A stretch of 64,000 nt of DNA from Meconema thalassinum (Eukaryota; Arthropoda; Insecta; Orthoptera; Tettigoniidae), in contig OX336389.2 of assembly GCA_946902985.2 (NCBI GenBank), forward strand, positions 343,020,444-343,084,443, in the 5' to 3' direction. Shown one piece after another: positions 42,341 to 54,351 of the stretch (positions are counted from its first letter, which is position 1; each line of letters starts with the position of its first letter). The notes under the pieces were generated by a model, which saw only the letters and a list, made by a program, of their open reading frames with translations, was not told the origin of the DNA and ran no database searches. Position numbers and translations under genes: made by a program.

Positions 42341-42954
42341 TCAGGTGCCGTATGATCCATTTAATTTCATGGATGTTGGTCCTTCATACATCAGGATTCG
42401 GTGCGTTGGAGAGGTATAATCCTCTACCTTGGCATCCACCTGCTGAGTGAATTCGGGGTTGGAAGAATCGTCATTCGGCGAGAAGGTGTCCTCCAGTGTA
42501 TCGGCTAGGAGCTCTGCTTTTTCGCGAGTGCCATAGGCCGTGCCATGGAGTCCTTGGAGTGCTGGAATGATGTATGTTTCTCTAGTGAAGTGTCTCGCTA
42601 GGTTCCATACTGGTGGTGTCAATGCTGTTGAGGAGTGTGTTCCTCCTTTCGGACTTATAATCCGTTAGCATCTGTCTTATTTGGACGGATAAGGCATTAT
42701 GGACTGTGGTGTCGGGTCCATGCTCTTCGCCGCCTGTTGCGTTGCCGGATGAGTACCTTGATATTCTGAGGTATTTTATCATCCCGCGCGTGCCTAGTGA
42801 TGTAGGGCACGCTGGCTTCAGTGGCGTTTTGATGAGCTGCTACTAAGGTGGCTACATCATTGTCAATATCGTTTGGTGTGTTTAGTGCTTGGTCAGAGGG
42901 GCCCTCTAGGTTGCTGTCCTGGGTTGCTTGGAATTTTGCTAGGTGCTGTTTCAT
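42341..42954 (-). pseudogene. Jockey LINE endonuclease-RT linker
   Basis: Three overlapping frames read KQHLAKFQATQDSNLEG, ATEASVPYITRHARDDKIPQ, IKVLIRQRNRRRRAWTRH, then TSMEPSETLH and FTRETYIIPALQGLHG, and AELLADTLEDTFSPNDDSSN. This is the usual Jockey linker with LIxxRNRxRRxWxR before the RT. At least two frameshifts are present (near 42600 and 42710). Confidence 0.65.
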
Positions 42955-43402
42955 CTATAGCCGGGTCCGTGGTCAGAGTTCAGGTCGTGAATGACCCTTG
43001 CCCTGTGCCTTAATGTGGCATTATTCATTAGATATACATCCAGTATGTCGGTTACAGTGTTGCGTCTGCGCGGTATCGAGGTTGGTTCGTCTGGTGCTGC
43101 TACAATGTAGTTATTTTCCGGCATGTGGCTGTATAGTTTTGCACCAGCGCGATTGGGGTGGACGCAGCCCCAGTGGGCACTTTTGGCGTTAAATTCATCT
43201 CCCAGTATGGTGTGGGGACCCACTCTGAATAGCGATTCTATGTCGTCCGTGTTGAGGGCTTGTGATCCATCATTATAAGCGGCCACTAGATTAAAGTGTG
43301 TGCCGAGTATAGGCAAGCGGATTCCGCATGCCTCAATGTGGGTCAGTTCTGGCATTTGCAGTTCCATAAACTGTATGTCCCTGCGTACCAGCTCTAATGA
43401 CG
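42951..43402 (-). pseudogene. Jockey LINE endonuclease, C-terminal part
   Basis: After the CACAGTG element the frame reads LELVRRDIQFMELQMPELTH, FNLVAAYNDGSQAL, GDEFNAKSAHWGCVHPN (Asp-Asn catalytic block, one residue inserted against GDFN), NTVTDILDVYL and NSDHGP (terminal SDH). These are the EEP-fold motifs in Jockey order. The first part of the domain lies beyond 44924. Removing the element joins TRTKAV-SLELVRRD in one frame. Confidence 0.78.
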
Positions 43403-44924
43403 CACAGTGTGTCGAATCACAATTATAGGTGGAAAAAATTAATAACTTCGTTAATAGTGCTGTGATTCTATCAAAAGTTGGCAATATACCGTTTTCGAGG
43501 TCGCTAAATTCATTTCTGGCATCGTCTAAAGTATACGATCTTCGGGGGTGAATATATAGGGGTGAGGGGGTAAGGTGAGGTGTAAAAAATGACTGAAAGC
43601 AACACAAGAATCATCCACTTTTGGTAGTAAAAATCACGATTTGGATGTGTATATGATAGTTTATGACAGTGGTAAACATACTATTTAAAACTGGATAAAA
43701 TATCAATAACAATGAGACTTTCAGTCAAGTATTCTTGTTACCTTATTTGAGGGAATAGACGAAGTCACTGTATGTAAAATCATCCAGATTAAAAACGTAT
43801 ATTAAATTGTTATTAAACATAGAACAACGAAATATGCACAAAAAATAACATTTATTTTCTAAAAGTAAAAAAATATTCGTCAAAATCATACAAACAATTT
43901 CTTTATAACAGAAATCATTTTACAGTCCTGTTAATGACGTAGTTTTAGTAAACACACGAAAACAATATTATTTCTCTAGAAAAGCATGGAAATAAAGACA
44001 ACATGTATTGCATATTAGGCTTATTTCTCCTATTGCAAATAAAAAGAAAACGTCCATTCCTCAAGTAATGTTCTCATCAATCTCACTCCCCTTAATAATA
44101 ACAAAATGTCTAATGTTCATTCGTCACCTGATTCTTCAGTAGAGTCCAGAGCATCGAAGTCATTGCAATACTGGTCTTCATCATTTGATGTCCTTGGGGT
44201 TCATTAAGTAACTCAATAGCTTCCATAGGTAGATTACCTATGTACATGGCATTGTTCTTCCTGCACTCTCCCATTTTTGTTAATATTATGGGATATTAAC
44301 TTAATTTTGTTGCTTACCTCCTGCACCTGAGTGTCAGTAAGAGTGGTAGGATCAACGTTTTTCATAACATATTGAAATATGACGTCTATATGCCCCTATT
44401 TACGACACGACCGCCTCGCGTTGAAAAATTCTTCTCGCGGTAATGCCCACATAGTCACTGAAAATAAGAAAATAAACCATCATGCACATTCGTGCGCAAC
44501 CAATCCACTACAGATCCTGAATCTACATTAAATTTCCTATCGAATGACGTTTAAAGTAAAGTGGCACTATGAGGCACTCTTAAAGTAAATAATTTATTTA
44601 GTGCAGAAAGCTTGTATTACGCATAAAAGTTCGAACACATACCTCTTTTCGTCTTTTCACTATTCCATGAGCCGCAGAATACAACACCTCGTTGAACTTA
44701 TTACAGAATCACAACGTTCGGTTCACTCCGAAACCTCCTATCAAATTACCTGATAACTGCCAGGAAGACGTTTCAGCACCTATAACCTCCCTCCTACGCA
44801 CCAGAGAACGGAAAGGAAGACCGAAGGTCACCATCTGGTTTGTTCACTATCGAATGAGCCAGTTTTCGCTTTCATTTGCGACAGTGATTTTTTTCCACCT
44901 AGATATGGGATTCGACACACTGTG
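43403..44924 (-). mobile_element. Second CACAGTG-ended (Transib-like) non-autonomous element
   Basis: Inverted ends start CACAGTGTGTCGAATC (43403) and, complemented, CACAGTGTGTCGAATC (44924). They go on to TAGGTGGAAAAAA in both, a 35-40 bp terminal repeat. Flanks are TGACG (43398-43402) and TGACA (44925-44929), a 5-bp TSD with one mismatch. An A-rich block follows the heptamer after about 22 bp. Taken together this fits Transib. The 1522-bp interior holds only two exon-like pieces. Confidence 0.7.
44117..44457 (-). pseudogene. Exon-like remnants inside the second Transib-like element
   Basis: 44457-44318 is bounded by an acceptor (TTTTCTTATTTTCAG) and a donor (GAG|GTAAGCA) on the minus strand. 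It reads MWALPREEFFNARRSCRK, a stop, then GHIDVIFQYVMKNVDPTTL. A second piece ending at 44117 reads ECRKNNAMYIGNLPMEAIEL and an acidic tail DSTEESGDE before a stop. The tail resembles in layout the acidic C-terminus of the Transib remnant at 27441 (SSGSEDE), which would suit a transposase whose core has been deleted. That is a weak inference; I do not recognise the first piece. Confidence 0.35.
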
Positions 44925-44929
44925 TGACA

Positions 44930-45095
44930 CCGCCTTTGTTCTGGTCACGCCTTGGTCTCCGATGTGTATGTTATGCTGGCACAGGAAGACATCAAGTTCA
45001 AATTTCTTGTTCTTAATGCCCTCCGCGTTCCAGTTGACAACGCGTATGCCATCTGTGGGGTGATGCTGGTTTGCATTGCTTGGGGCGTTAGCCAT
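44930..45095 (-). pseudogene. Jockey LINE endonuclease, N-terminal part
   Basis: Starts at ATG 45095 with MANAPSNANQHHPTDGIRVV, then NWNAEGIKNKKFELDVFLCQ and HNIHIGDQGVTRTKAV. VVNWNAxGI is the first endonuclease motif (Asn). The expected ETHL Glu motif and the following 40 residues appear deleted before the junction. The frame is then cut by the CACAGTG element. Confidence 0.75.
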
Positions 45096-45720
45096 GACGG
45101 CCGGAGAAGATGCTGGTTATAATCGCTAGGATCAGCGTCAGCCATTGACCAGAGGGGGCTGCAATTAGCTCTGCAATGAGCTTACATGCTGCCGTAAATA
45201 CTCCTCCCAGTGTGAGCTCAGGATTGAGTGCACGCAGGAAAGCATTTATCCTTTGCAGTAAGAATGGCTTGGTCGGCGAGTGGGTGGGGGGTGGTTCTTG
45301 AGGAGAACGCAGGAGGGGATCTAATGTTCGAGCTGGGGGTGGTGGGGAGGGGGTGGGGGGGGGGGGGGGGGGAAGAGGAGGAAAGCGTCTCCAGCGGGCG
45401 TTCTTGTGCCGTGGCCATAGTGGCATATAGTGGGGTGTTCCCTGCAGGGTTCTTCTTCTTTTGGCTCGGATGCTTGGGAGCAAGGTTTACTGAGTCAGGG
45501 CGTAGAGGGACCTCCGGTGGGGTTGATCGCAGTATGAGTGTGTGGTAGCATCATAAGCCGGTGGTTGACTAGCAACTTGGCCGGTATTTCCTGGTGAGCC
45601 GGGGGGAGGGGGCAGTTTTGTCGCTCCGTGCTGGGCTTATATATACGTTTCCGAAGAGTCATGATGATGCCTGGTAGAGTACTTAGTACTGGGACAGGCA
45701 GAGGTAGCCTCGCCAAACGG
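45088..45720 (-). pseudogene. Jockey LINE ORF1 remnant
   Basis: Frames 45716-45495 and 45483-45088 give a Pro-rich, low-complexity protein ending LTLGGVFTAACKLIAELIAA just upstream of the endonuclease ATG, with an 8-base overlap of the two frames. ORF1 proteins of Jockey elements end with a similar region. A G-run at about 45343-45372 (poly-Pro on the minus strand) has probably slipped. No zinc knuckle remains. Confidence 0.5.
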
Positions 45721-45739
45721 CTATCAAATCCAAACCCCT

Positions 45740-46780
45740 ATGCTTTCTCTTCTACTATCGTAGTTTAATTGCATGTCGGAGGCAGCAGTAGGTAAGGTCG
45801 GCTGCCACGCGGGGGGTGCGGGTACCTTTCGCCCCAACCCCCGAAAGAAATCATGACGCTCATGTAACACATTCGCGGTATATTCCCCCGCCATTCAGCT
45901 GACCATTCATAGCTTACTTGTTAGCATTTCTTAGCTTGTCTTGACGCGTTGATTCCATACGAGCGGAAACTCAGGCCCGCGCTCTTTGAATGTTCCATTC
46001 CACGAACGCTATTCTGTTTGTGCGCACGCCAAATTGCGCGCAAACTTGTCTCCATAACCAATGTCTCCATCCTGTCTGGCTTCTGTTCCAAAATACATTT
46101 TGTTGCCAATTCTTGTTTCATCGTCCGTAACTCATTCAAACCTTGCCCGACATACAGTATGTGTATAAATTAACTAATAAAATAGCTATAGACCTCTATA
46201 AAACACCGTTTCCTAATCCTAAACACTTGACAATACATAGCCTATATGTTTATGGTGATGACGTTAATATGGTATGGCCCCTCCCTTGATATTAATAGGT
46301 GAATAAAACGATATAACTTAAATATTACAATAATAAATTGTACCGTAATCATAATTACGTTACAATACCGGGATAGTTACTTACTGTCGACCAAAATATT
46401 ATGTGCACTCGAGTTTGAAGGTTGTTTGTGAAGTAACCTATAGACCTACATAAAATACAATAACATCGTCATTTTCGTCATTCTATTTTACCTTAGTTCA
46501 TGTAGGTTTGGAATTTTTAATTTATATTTTAATATTTTTTATCGCACTTGGAACACAAAGAGTGCCCGTTTTTAAGCGTGTTTCAACCATGCGTCACATT
46601 TAAGAATTATCTCAAAAACCCGTCATCAGATCGAATCGAATCCAAATTTTTACATTGGAATGTTGTGTAACTGGCTTATTAATTTCAAAATTGTGTGTGT
46701 CAAAGAAACAAAGTTATCATTTTCGTAAGGTAACTTTTTCTCGGCTCGGGGTGGTTGGAAAATGTAGTTCTTGGTCGGGT
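45740..46780. other. No gene recognised; part of a dispersed repeat
   Basis: 46375-46780 shows dispersed similarity to 60740-61160 (ATGTGCACTCGAGTTTG against TGTGCACCCGAGTTTGG; GGGTTGTAATCCA against GCGTTGTAATCCA). No coding potential is seen. Confidence 0.4.
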
Positions 46781-47380
46781 TGTAATCCATGGCTGAGGCC
46801 AAGCTTGCGACTTTGTAGCGCGTCAGAGTCGCTCGATTTGGGCTATTCCCCACTGGCGACAAGCTAGCCAAGCTAGAGCGACTGTCGCCGACGTCCATGG
46901 CCTCCAATTTTAAATGTCTCTGCGTGACTAGAGTCATAGCGGGATATTCTAGGAGGCCGTGATCGAATGCAAGGTATTCTTTGCCTCGGAACTATCCTTT
47001 TATGTAGTGGGGACGGCTACGTCATAGCATGAGGGTGTCATGGCAGAAACATGAGTTTTGTTTTGACGTTGTTGTTTGAGTATTCAGTCTTTTGACTGGT
47101 TTGATGCAGTTCTTCATGCCTCCCTGTCCTGAGCTAATCGTTTTGACATTAACACATTGTAAAAAAAAAACCTGTGCAATGTTCTATTATGTTGCTGGAA
47201 ATGGCCTTCTCTACAAGCTGCTCGTGTTCATAAATGAGCTGAAGGAACATGTGCTATGATTTGCTATCTCCTTTTCTGCTCTTACTAAATAGCAGAAAAG
47301 GAGAATTAACGGAACACGTTAAACAGAGAGTCCTTGCTTAATTTGAGAAAATGTAACGTGAGATCTTGTTGCTTTATATA

Positions 47381-47828
47381 GTGGTTGGTTAGTTCCTCAG
47401 TTTAGGGGCTGCGACAACTCGGTCATGTAGCCCCGTGTACTTTGGGTGTGTGTAGAATCTGTCTGATAACCAGTGTTAATTATGATGGCTATATTAGTGT
47501 GTGTTATCTGTAATTCAGGTAAGGACTGCAGATGATGAATTTTCAAGTAGTTCCTAATTTTGCTACCAAATGCTACCATCAACGACACCTAGCTGTGAAC
47601 TTGGTTACTAGATGCTACCGCAACCAGCACCTGGCGTTAAACGTTGCAACTAATAGAGCATTAATGAAATATAACCTAGAAATTTAGCTTCACACAAGTA
47701 TTTAGTGGAAGGTTCTTTTACGTGCCATAAATCTATGACATGGGCCCGCCGGCTTTACTTCCCTACCGAAGGAAGGCATACTGAGGGACTTTTAACGCTC
47801 TTAAGAAATCCGACGACTTCCGCCGGGT
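47381..47828 (-). mobile_element. tRNA-derived SINE, family C, inserted in arm P
   Basis: It begins GGTTGGTTAGTTCCTCAGTT and holds TTTAGTGGAAGGTTCTTTTA, TAAATCTATGACATGGG and CGAAGGAAGGCATACTGAGG, which recur in the same order at 59690-60180. The inverted arm reads straight through (TTTATATGGTATCTGCGGTT near 54520), so this is an insertion. Its head, with tRNA boxes, is degraded compared with the 59690 copy. Confidence 0.65.
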
Positions 47829-48243
47829 GTCTGTGGTTCAAATTCATCAACGCCTTTTTATAAATAATATTATTATTGTTCCTACCATTGACACAATTTC
47901 CTAATAGTGACACACATTTAAGATAAAACCAATATGTATAATGATGTAGGCTAATATGTATAAGTACTAAACTAAAGTTTTTAGCTTTTCAGTCGGTCAA
48001 CACGAATGTACCCAAAAGAGTTGGGTTATACCCTAATCCTGAAAAAAGAAAAAAAATACATGAGATCAATAAATACCTCACAAAGTATAAGTACAAACTT
48101 CGTTTTGTCCAATGGCTAAAACTTCAAATAATTATCTAAAATCGTTTGACATTATTTTGTAAGACAGAACATGGCCTACTGGTTAAACTCGGTACTTAAT
48201 TTCCGATTTATTTAACCAGTAAATAATAATAATAATAGATATA

Positions 48244-48545
48244 TTTAATCATCAAATATTCTCAGAAAGAGAAGAATTTCTTTTTATGACCACTTGATCT
48301 GAATGAACCCGGAAAAATTGACAAAATAAATATTCGACCCTGCTGACAAAAATCCCAAAAGGCAAATTAGTTGCGTCATCAAAGTGAACAAGGATTTAAC
48401 AGAAATGAACATTACGAAAGAAGACATTCTAGACAGGTTTACATTTAGAAAAGAGATTCGAAACTTCGGGGATTTTCAGGAAAAACAATATAGTGCTCAA
48501 CTGTTTAGGCAGATTAAAGAAGGAAGGAACACAGTAAAAGGATGA
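48244..48545 (+). pseudogene. RTE LINE 3-prime fragment inside arm P
   Basis: The frame reads MNPEKLTK, IFDPADKNPK, VIKVNKDLTEMNITKEDILD and RFTFRKEIRNFGDFQEK, aligned in order with the C-terminal tail of the RTE protein at 15882 (MDENRLTKKIFNIVNAS; VHEDMELLKISEDDIKD; REQFRNKIRN). The first 190 bases are also present in the inverted arm (53590-53773), so the fragment was captured before the duplication. The rest is missing from that arm. Confidence 0.6.
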
Positions 48546-48689
48546 AGAATTAGCCAAGTTGAAATAAACTAAAATCATGAAAGGAGATAAAATCATGAGA
48601 ATTTTATTTCATGTGGCCCATAGATCACCGAAATCGAAGAAAGAGGAAGATTAAGAAATATATTTACAGTGCGAAGTGTTAAGACCTAT

Positions 48690-48965
48690 AGATGCGTTTT
48701 GTAATTTTATTTAGCTACCGGTACTGGTTAACAATTACAGAATTGTGTATTTTCAGTGTGTGTGGCATCTGTCTAATGCTAATAACGTGCGTACTTGCAA
48801 AAGACGGAAAAGAGGTGGTTGTGGCCTTAAGTTGCAAAAGACGGAAAAGAGGTGGTTGTGGCCTTAAGTTAGGATCAATCGCAGTATTTGTGTGGAGTAG
48901 AGTTATATGATTGCGGAGTGTGCCCCGTTTCAACCCTTGAAATTCTTGGTAGAGCGGCAATTCAA
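48690..48965. mobile_element. Degenerate SINE family A piece with a 37-bp tandem duplication
   Basis: Blocks GTGGCATCTGTCTAATGCTA, GGCCTTAAGTTAGGA, TGTGGAGTAGAG and GTGCCCCGTTTCAACCC follow the family A order. A 37-bp segment (TTGCAAAAGACGGAAAAGAG...) is duplicated exactly at 48795-48831 and 48832-48868. Confidence 0.55.
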
Positions 48966-49520
48966 TCATTGACGTACGGTAGCTTCATTACGTACCCCTA
49001 GACAACTGAGGGTCCACTACCAGTACGTAAGTACACGTGGAAAGTCCCATAAATTACCAGGCACATCTCATATGACTGTTTACGGAACCATGAACTGAGA
49101 CTCAAGAAGGCTGTGGCCCAACGCGAAGATGTTGTGAATTATCTAAGGCTGAGGCCAAGCTTGCGACTTTGTAGCCGCGTCAGAAATGCCACTGCACGGT
49201 CGCCTTAGTACGTTACATTGATTCAAATGTAGGTGGCCATGCTTGGTCGACATGGCGACAAAGACGCAGCAGAGAGCGCTTTCTCGGCGAAGCGACAAAG
49301 GTGCTCTGCGTAGTTTCTTATCGATGTGGCCATGCTAGCGCGACATTGGGCGCATATACTGTATTATAGCATTGCTCATAGGCAGAATCGCTCTAGGCTC
49401 TGGGTGACTGGCGCACTCCATAATCAATAAATGACTAACTAACTTAATTAATTAACAACTCAATGATTGAATGAATAAATTAATAAATGAATGAATAAAT
49501 CATATATTGTTACTACAATG

Positions 49521-52500
49521 GGGTCTCAGGAATCAACCTGGGAGGAGTCCTTGTGGCTCTGGGCAAATGGGAGTGAAATGCGTCGTTGCATGTCACCTAC
49601 AACTCAAACATATTGGATTCAGCAAGAGAATCTAACTTAGCCTCTTTCACTCCAACTCCAGCACGTAACCTACCCGAGGTGTCCTCTGTTAAGCCGAGCA
49701 ACCCAGTGGAAGGTTGGGTAACCACTCCCAGCGGGAAGCTGGATCGGCGAGCCGATCAGTGCTGGTGGCTCCAAGGCTCACAGCCTTGGTAGTACTTTGG
49801 CCGGTGTGAAATATCACCGACCCCAATTACAGTTTTTCAACTGTCTCAAGAAAGCACGGAGGAAAATTCAGCAAAAGCTACTACCCCAGGTGGTAACCAA
49901 TCCACCATCGCTTTCAGCGATGCATGCAGGCCTTCGGATTCTGGGGAGCCAGCACCAAAATGCTTGGAGGTGTCGGAGACTCCACTAAAGATCAAACACA
50001 AACATCGGAACTTCTTTGCTACCGTTAATATGAACTCCCTTTTGAAAACTGGTAAACTTAAGCATCTCACTGATACTCTCTCCCAACATCAAATTCTTAT
50101 TACGGCAGTACAAGAAACAAGATTTACAGATGAACATCCTTTTGAGTCTCAGGGGTACAGAATATTTAAAGGCAAAGTTGGTAAACTTGTTGCAAAGAAC
50201 ATCCCTCACCTTGGCACGGGATTCATTGTAAATAGAAGAATCTTGCACTCGGTTGTAGATTTCAGTTCTCCTAACAGCCGAGTAGCAATCCTCACTTTCC
50301 GATGCACGAACAAAATGTATACTATGGTTAATGTGCATGCGCCAATTAATGAGGCAAACAAAAAAGACAGAGAAGGAACAGATGAATTTTGGGAAGAACT
50401 GGAGGATATAATGGCTAAAATTCCGGACAAACATATGATTATCTTGCTTGGTGATTTCAATGCTCAACTTGGCCGTGAAAGAAAATTCCGAAACATTGTA
50501 GGAAGTTACCCAGCTCATTACAGAACCAACCGCAATGGAGAGAGACTTTTGGAGCTCTGTAAGGCGTTCAACCTTGTTATGAAATCTACTGCTTTCAAAC
50601 ACCTGCCAAGAAAGCAGAAAACGTGGACTTCTCCAAATCCAAAACTTGGTGAATTCCAAATCGATCATGTCGCTATTTCACGCAAGGCACACCGAGAGAT
50701 CCAGAATGTAAAAGTCTTGAAAAGTGTAAATCTTGATTCTGATCATTACCTTTCCAATATCAAGGTTAAACTTCTTCCAAGAAATACCAGGAGGGTCTGC
50801 CGAAGAGAGATCAACAGGTTTGACACAGAGAAGCTACACCTGAATCACGAGTTTACTGAGAAGCTTGAAACTTTGGATCCACAGAATTGGGAACAACTAC
50901 GAGATGGCATGGTGAGAACAGCTAAAGAGATAGTCCCGCTAACAAAAAGAAGGAAACATCTCTGGTGGACCAGTGAATGTGAAGCAGCAATAAGGCAGAG
51001 ACAACTAGCATGGTAGAGAAGGAACTCTAAGAAGAATTCAGATAACTGGGAGAGTTTTCTGTTAGTGAGGAAACATGCTGCAAAAACCATACGTGGGGTA
51101 AAACGTGCATACGACAAAAGTCAATTGGAAAAGATTCAACAAGACTTCAAGAAGAACAACACTCGAGATTTCTACAGAACCTTCAGACAGAATCTCACTA
51201 AATACACTCCACCTAGCCTACATTTCAAAGATCCTGAGGGAAAAACTGCCTATAATGACAAGGACAACTGCACTATCCTGGCAAATTATTTTGAGTCTCT
51301 CCTTAATTGTGAAAGCCCAGGATCCTCATTCTCATTTGAAGACAATCCGAATACAAACCCGGACTCTACACCACCAACCAAAGAAGAAATTATGCAGATC
51401 ATTCAGTCACTTAAAAACAATAAGGCACCAGGCGAGGATTCAATAATCGCCGAATTATGGAAGCATGCTGGCGACGTAGCTATCGATAAACTAACAGAAA
51501 TAATTAGTGAGATATGGGAAAAGGAGGAACTCCCTATTGATTGGACATCAGCTCTGCTTCACCCTCTTCACAAAAAAGGTGATAGAACGAATGTGAACAA
51601 TTACCGTGGCATCTCCCTCCTTGCAATAACATACAAAATCCTTTCAAAAGCCCTTCAAACTAGAGCAGAGGAACAGTTGGATCCACAATTAGGGGAATAT
51701 CAAGGGGGATTTCGGAAGGGACGATCGTGTGCCGAACAGATTTTGAACCTTAAATCTATCCTTTCATATCTGAAGCTTAGAAACAAACAGTTTGTAGTGA
51801 CCTTCATTGACTTCAAAAAGGCTTATGACTCTATCGATCGACCCACCCTATTTGAAATACTGAAAGAACTGGGACTGGACAACAAAACAAGAGCAATCAT
51901 TCAGAAAACCTTAACCAACATTGCGTCCAAAGTGAAATTCAGGGGAGAAATTTCAGAGCCCTTCGAAATCAAGACTGGTGTAAGACAAGGAGATGGACTA
52001 TCTCCTTTGCTCTTCAACTGTGTGCTCGGAAAAGTCATCCGGCAGTGGTGAAAAGTAATGAACATTAACAAGTCTGAAAATGGAGTCAGATTGGGCTACA
52101 AAAAACAGAACCTGATAGTTGACTGCCTAGCATTCGCAGATGACCTCGCAATTTTTTCAGATTCCCTCGATGCAGCCGCAGCGCAAATTAATGAACTCCA
52201 GATTCAAGCAGCAAAAGCGGGCCTTAAGATCTCCTTTGAAAAAACAGAATTCATCACTAATATCAAGCTAGCGCCAAAAGAGCTGGATGTAGGACAGGGG
52301 AAAATCAAGCAAACGAAAGCGTTCAAATATTTGGGTGAGTGGATAGACCCCAATCTCTCCGAGAAGGCAGCTTTCGAGTCACGAATCAGGAAAATGGAAA
52401 TGGCATACAATCTAACAAAGGCCATTTACAACAAGAAATCCATATCAACAAATGCCAAGTTAAGACACTACCAAACAGTCATCCGTCCAGAGGCTTTGTA

Positions 52501-53041
52501 TGCTGCAGAGTGCCTTGCAATGCATCGCAAGGGACTAACAGAGAAGCTGGAAGTGAAAGAAAGAAAAATTCTAAGAAAAATCTTGGGTCCGGTAAAAGAA
52601 AATTGGGAATATAGGAGAAGGCACAACCACGAACTTTACACCCACGTGGAAAAAATAACTGATGCCATGAGGAAACGGAGAATTACCGTTTACTGTCATA
52701 TAACAAGTATGAACCCAGCACGATTGACAAATAGAATTTTCACCTACTTCCTCAAAAAGAAAACCAAGGGAGCTTGGTTCATTGAGGTGGACAAAGATTT
52801 ACAAGAAGTGGGAATAACAGGCAACGATATTTGGGAACGTGCCACACTTAAACAAAAACTAACAGCACACCGATGTTTTCAAGAAAAGCCAAAGCTTCCA
52901 ACTGGCAAGAAGTGGACTGCAGAAAGGAAACAACAGCATCGAGAACTAATGCGAAAGTACTGGGAGGACATTAAAGCTCGATGCAACAAGAAACAGTTGA
53001 AATGACGTGGTCCTTAGGTGGCCGAATCGAAAGAAGAAGAA
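49521..53041 (+). mobile_element. RTE-clade LINE inserted in block Q
   Basis: Flanked by a 12-bp TSD, GTTACTACAATG (49509-49520, 53042-53053). The inverted copy Q' carries the unoccupied site (CATTGTAGTAC at 55436-55446). The element is 3521 bp, ends in a short (GAA)n-like tail (AAAGAAGAAGAA), and has the same layout as the minus-strand RTE at 15877 but clearly diverged sequence. The 5-prime UTR region is about 440 bp. Confidence 0.92.
49964..53005 (+). pseudogene. RTE LINE ORF with two in-frame stops
   Basis: One frame of 1013 codons is broken only by TAG at 51014-51016 and TGA at 52049-52051. The endonuclease shows ATVNMNSLLKTGKLKHLTD, VQETRFTDE, VHAPINE, LLGDFNAQLG, FQIDHVAISRK and DSDHYLS. 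The RT shows ALLHPLHKKGDRTNVNNYRG, YQGGFRKGRSCAEQI, FIDFKKAYDSIDRPTLF, GVRQGDGLSPLLFN and AFADDLAIF. The C-terminal tail ends KKWTAERKQQHRELMRKYWE. The upstream frame (from 49586) is in the same register apart from a stop at 49790, so the natural start may be further 5-prime. Catalytic residues are kept. Two point changes, probably Trp or Gln codons, have inactivated it recently. Confidence 0.92.
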
Positions 53042-53773
53042 GTTACTACAATGACACTCTAAGAAACTCAAATACATAGTTTTATAAACTAGATGTGCAT
53101 TTTATCTTACCTCGACGTACCTGCAACTCTTTCTTCTACTGAGATTGCATTGTTAAAAGTAGCTTTTTAATTCCCTTCTTTAGATACACACACAGTCCGT
53201 CATTCGAAGTTACACTCATTCTAGAATTTAAAAAATGATGGCATCGTAGGTTCATAGGATATTAAATAAAGTGTGAAACAGTCCACTTGTGTGTCTTTGC
53301 TCGTTGACCGGATAAACGCCGTATTGTCTTTTCCTTTGCTTCTTTTGTAAGTAATGTGCAATGATTATAGCTAACATAAAATTATCATCTTCTTCATGGT
53401 CACGCATCGTTAGGGTGAATGGATGAAAAGTGACCCATTTGCTTGCGACATTAGATACTTCACAATATCTTCGCGTTGGCCACAGCCTTCTTGAGTCTCG
53501 GTTCATGGTTCCATAAACAGCCATATGAAATGTGCCTGGTAATTTATGGGACTTTTCACGTGTACGTAGGTACTGGTACTGGACCCTCAGTTGTCTCGGG
53601 GTACGTATTGAATGTCTTGTTTTGTAATGTTCATTTCTGTTCAATCCGTTTTCACTTCGATGAAGCAACTAATTTTCATTTCGGAATTTTTGTCAGCATG
53701 GTCGAATATTAATTTGTCAATCTTTCCGGGTTCATTCGGACCAAGTGGCCTTCTCTTTCAGAGAATATTTGAT

Positions 53774-54102
53774 GAAAATGAAAATCCACAGCCTGCTTCC
53801 AGTCTACGACCGGGTCAGGAATGGAATGAATGAAGCCCCCACCTAGCGGCGAGGATATGGACTGTGCCGGCTGCCGAGGCCTGACGCACTCCTCTGGGGC
53901 AATGATTAAATGAATGACAAATGAAATGATGGTGGAGAGTGTTGCTGGAATGAAATTTTGACAGGGAAAACCGGAGTACCCGGAGAAAAACCTGTCTGCC
54001 TCCGTTTTGTCCAGCACAGATCTCACATGGAGTGACCGGGATTTGAACCACGGACCCAGCGGTGAGAGGCCAGCGTGCTGCCGCCTAAGCCACGGAGGCT
54101 TC
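53774..54102 (-). mobile_element. tRNA-derived SINE, family B, with 11-bp TSD
   Basis: Flanked by GAATATTTGAT at 53763-53773 and 54103-54113. The minus-strand head is GCCTCCGTGGCTTAGGCGG (box A) with box B GGTTCAAATCC, followed by TCCATGTGAGATCTGTGCTG. The body carries CGGGTACTCCGGTTTTCCC. The matching position in arm P (near 48246) is empty, which proves insertion after the duplication. Same family as the SINE at 6745. Confidence 0.9.
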
Positions 54103-54351
54103 GAATATTTGATAATTACATATATTTATTGTGATTTTTAGTGGTTAAATAAATCGGAATTTAAGTACCGAGTTTAACCAGTAGGCCATGTTCTGGCTTA
54201 CAAATAGTACTTACGTCAAACGATTTTAGATCATTGGACAAAACGACGTTTGTATTTATGTACATTACATCATTCTAAATACTGGTTTTATCTTAGAAGT
54301 GTGTCACTATTAGGAAATTGCCAATGGTAGGAACAATTAAAATATTAGAAC

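Larger units (their letters stand above)
40331..45720 (-). mobile_element. Jockey-type LINE, split by two DNA elements
   Basis: On the minus strand an ORF1 remnant (45720-45088), endonuclease (45095-44930 and 43402-42960), linker (42950-42340) and RT (42114-41732 and 41040-40331) follow in order. There is no RNase H, as in Jockey. The insertions at 41044-41731 and 43403-44924 separate parts that rejoin in frame or nearly so. Several further frameshifts make it inactive. Ends are approximate, and no TSD was found. Confidence 0.8.

Noticed and set aside
45228..45548. Plus-strand Gly-rich 106-aa frame
   Set aside because: It is the antisense shadow of the poly-Pro ORF1 remnant across a G-run.
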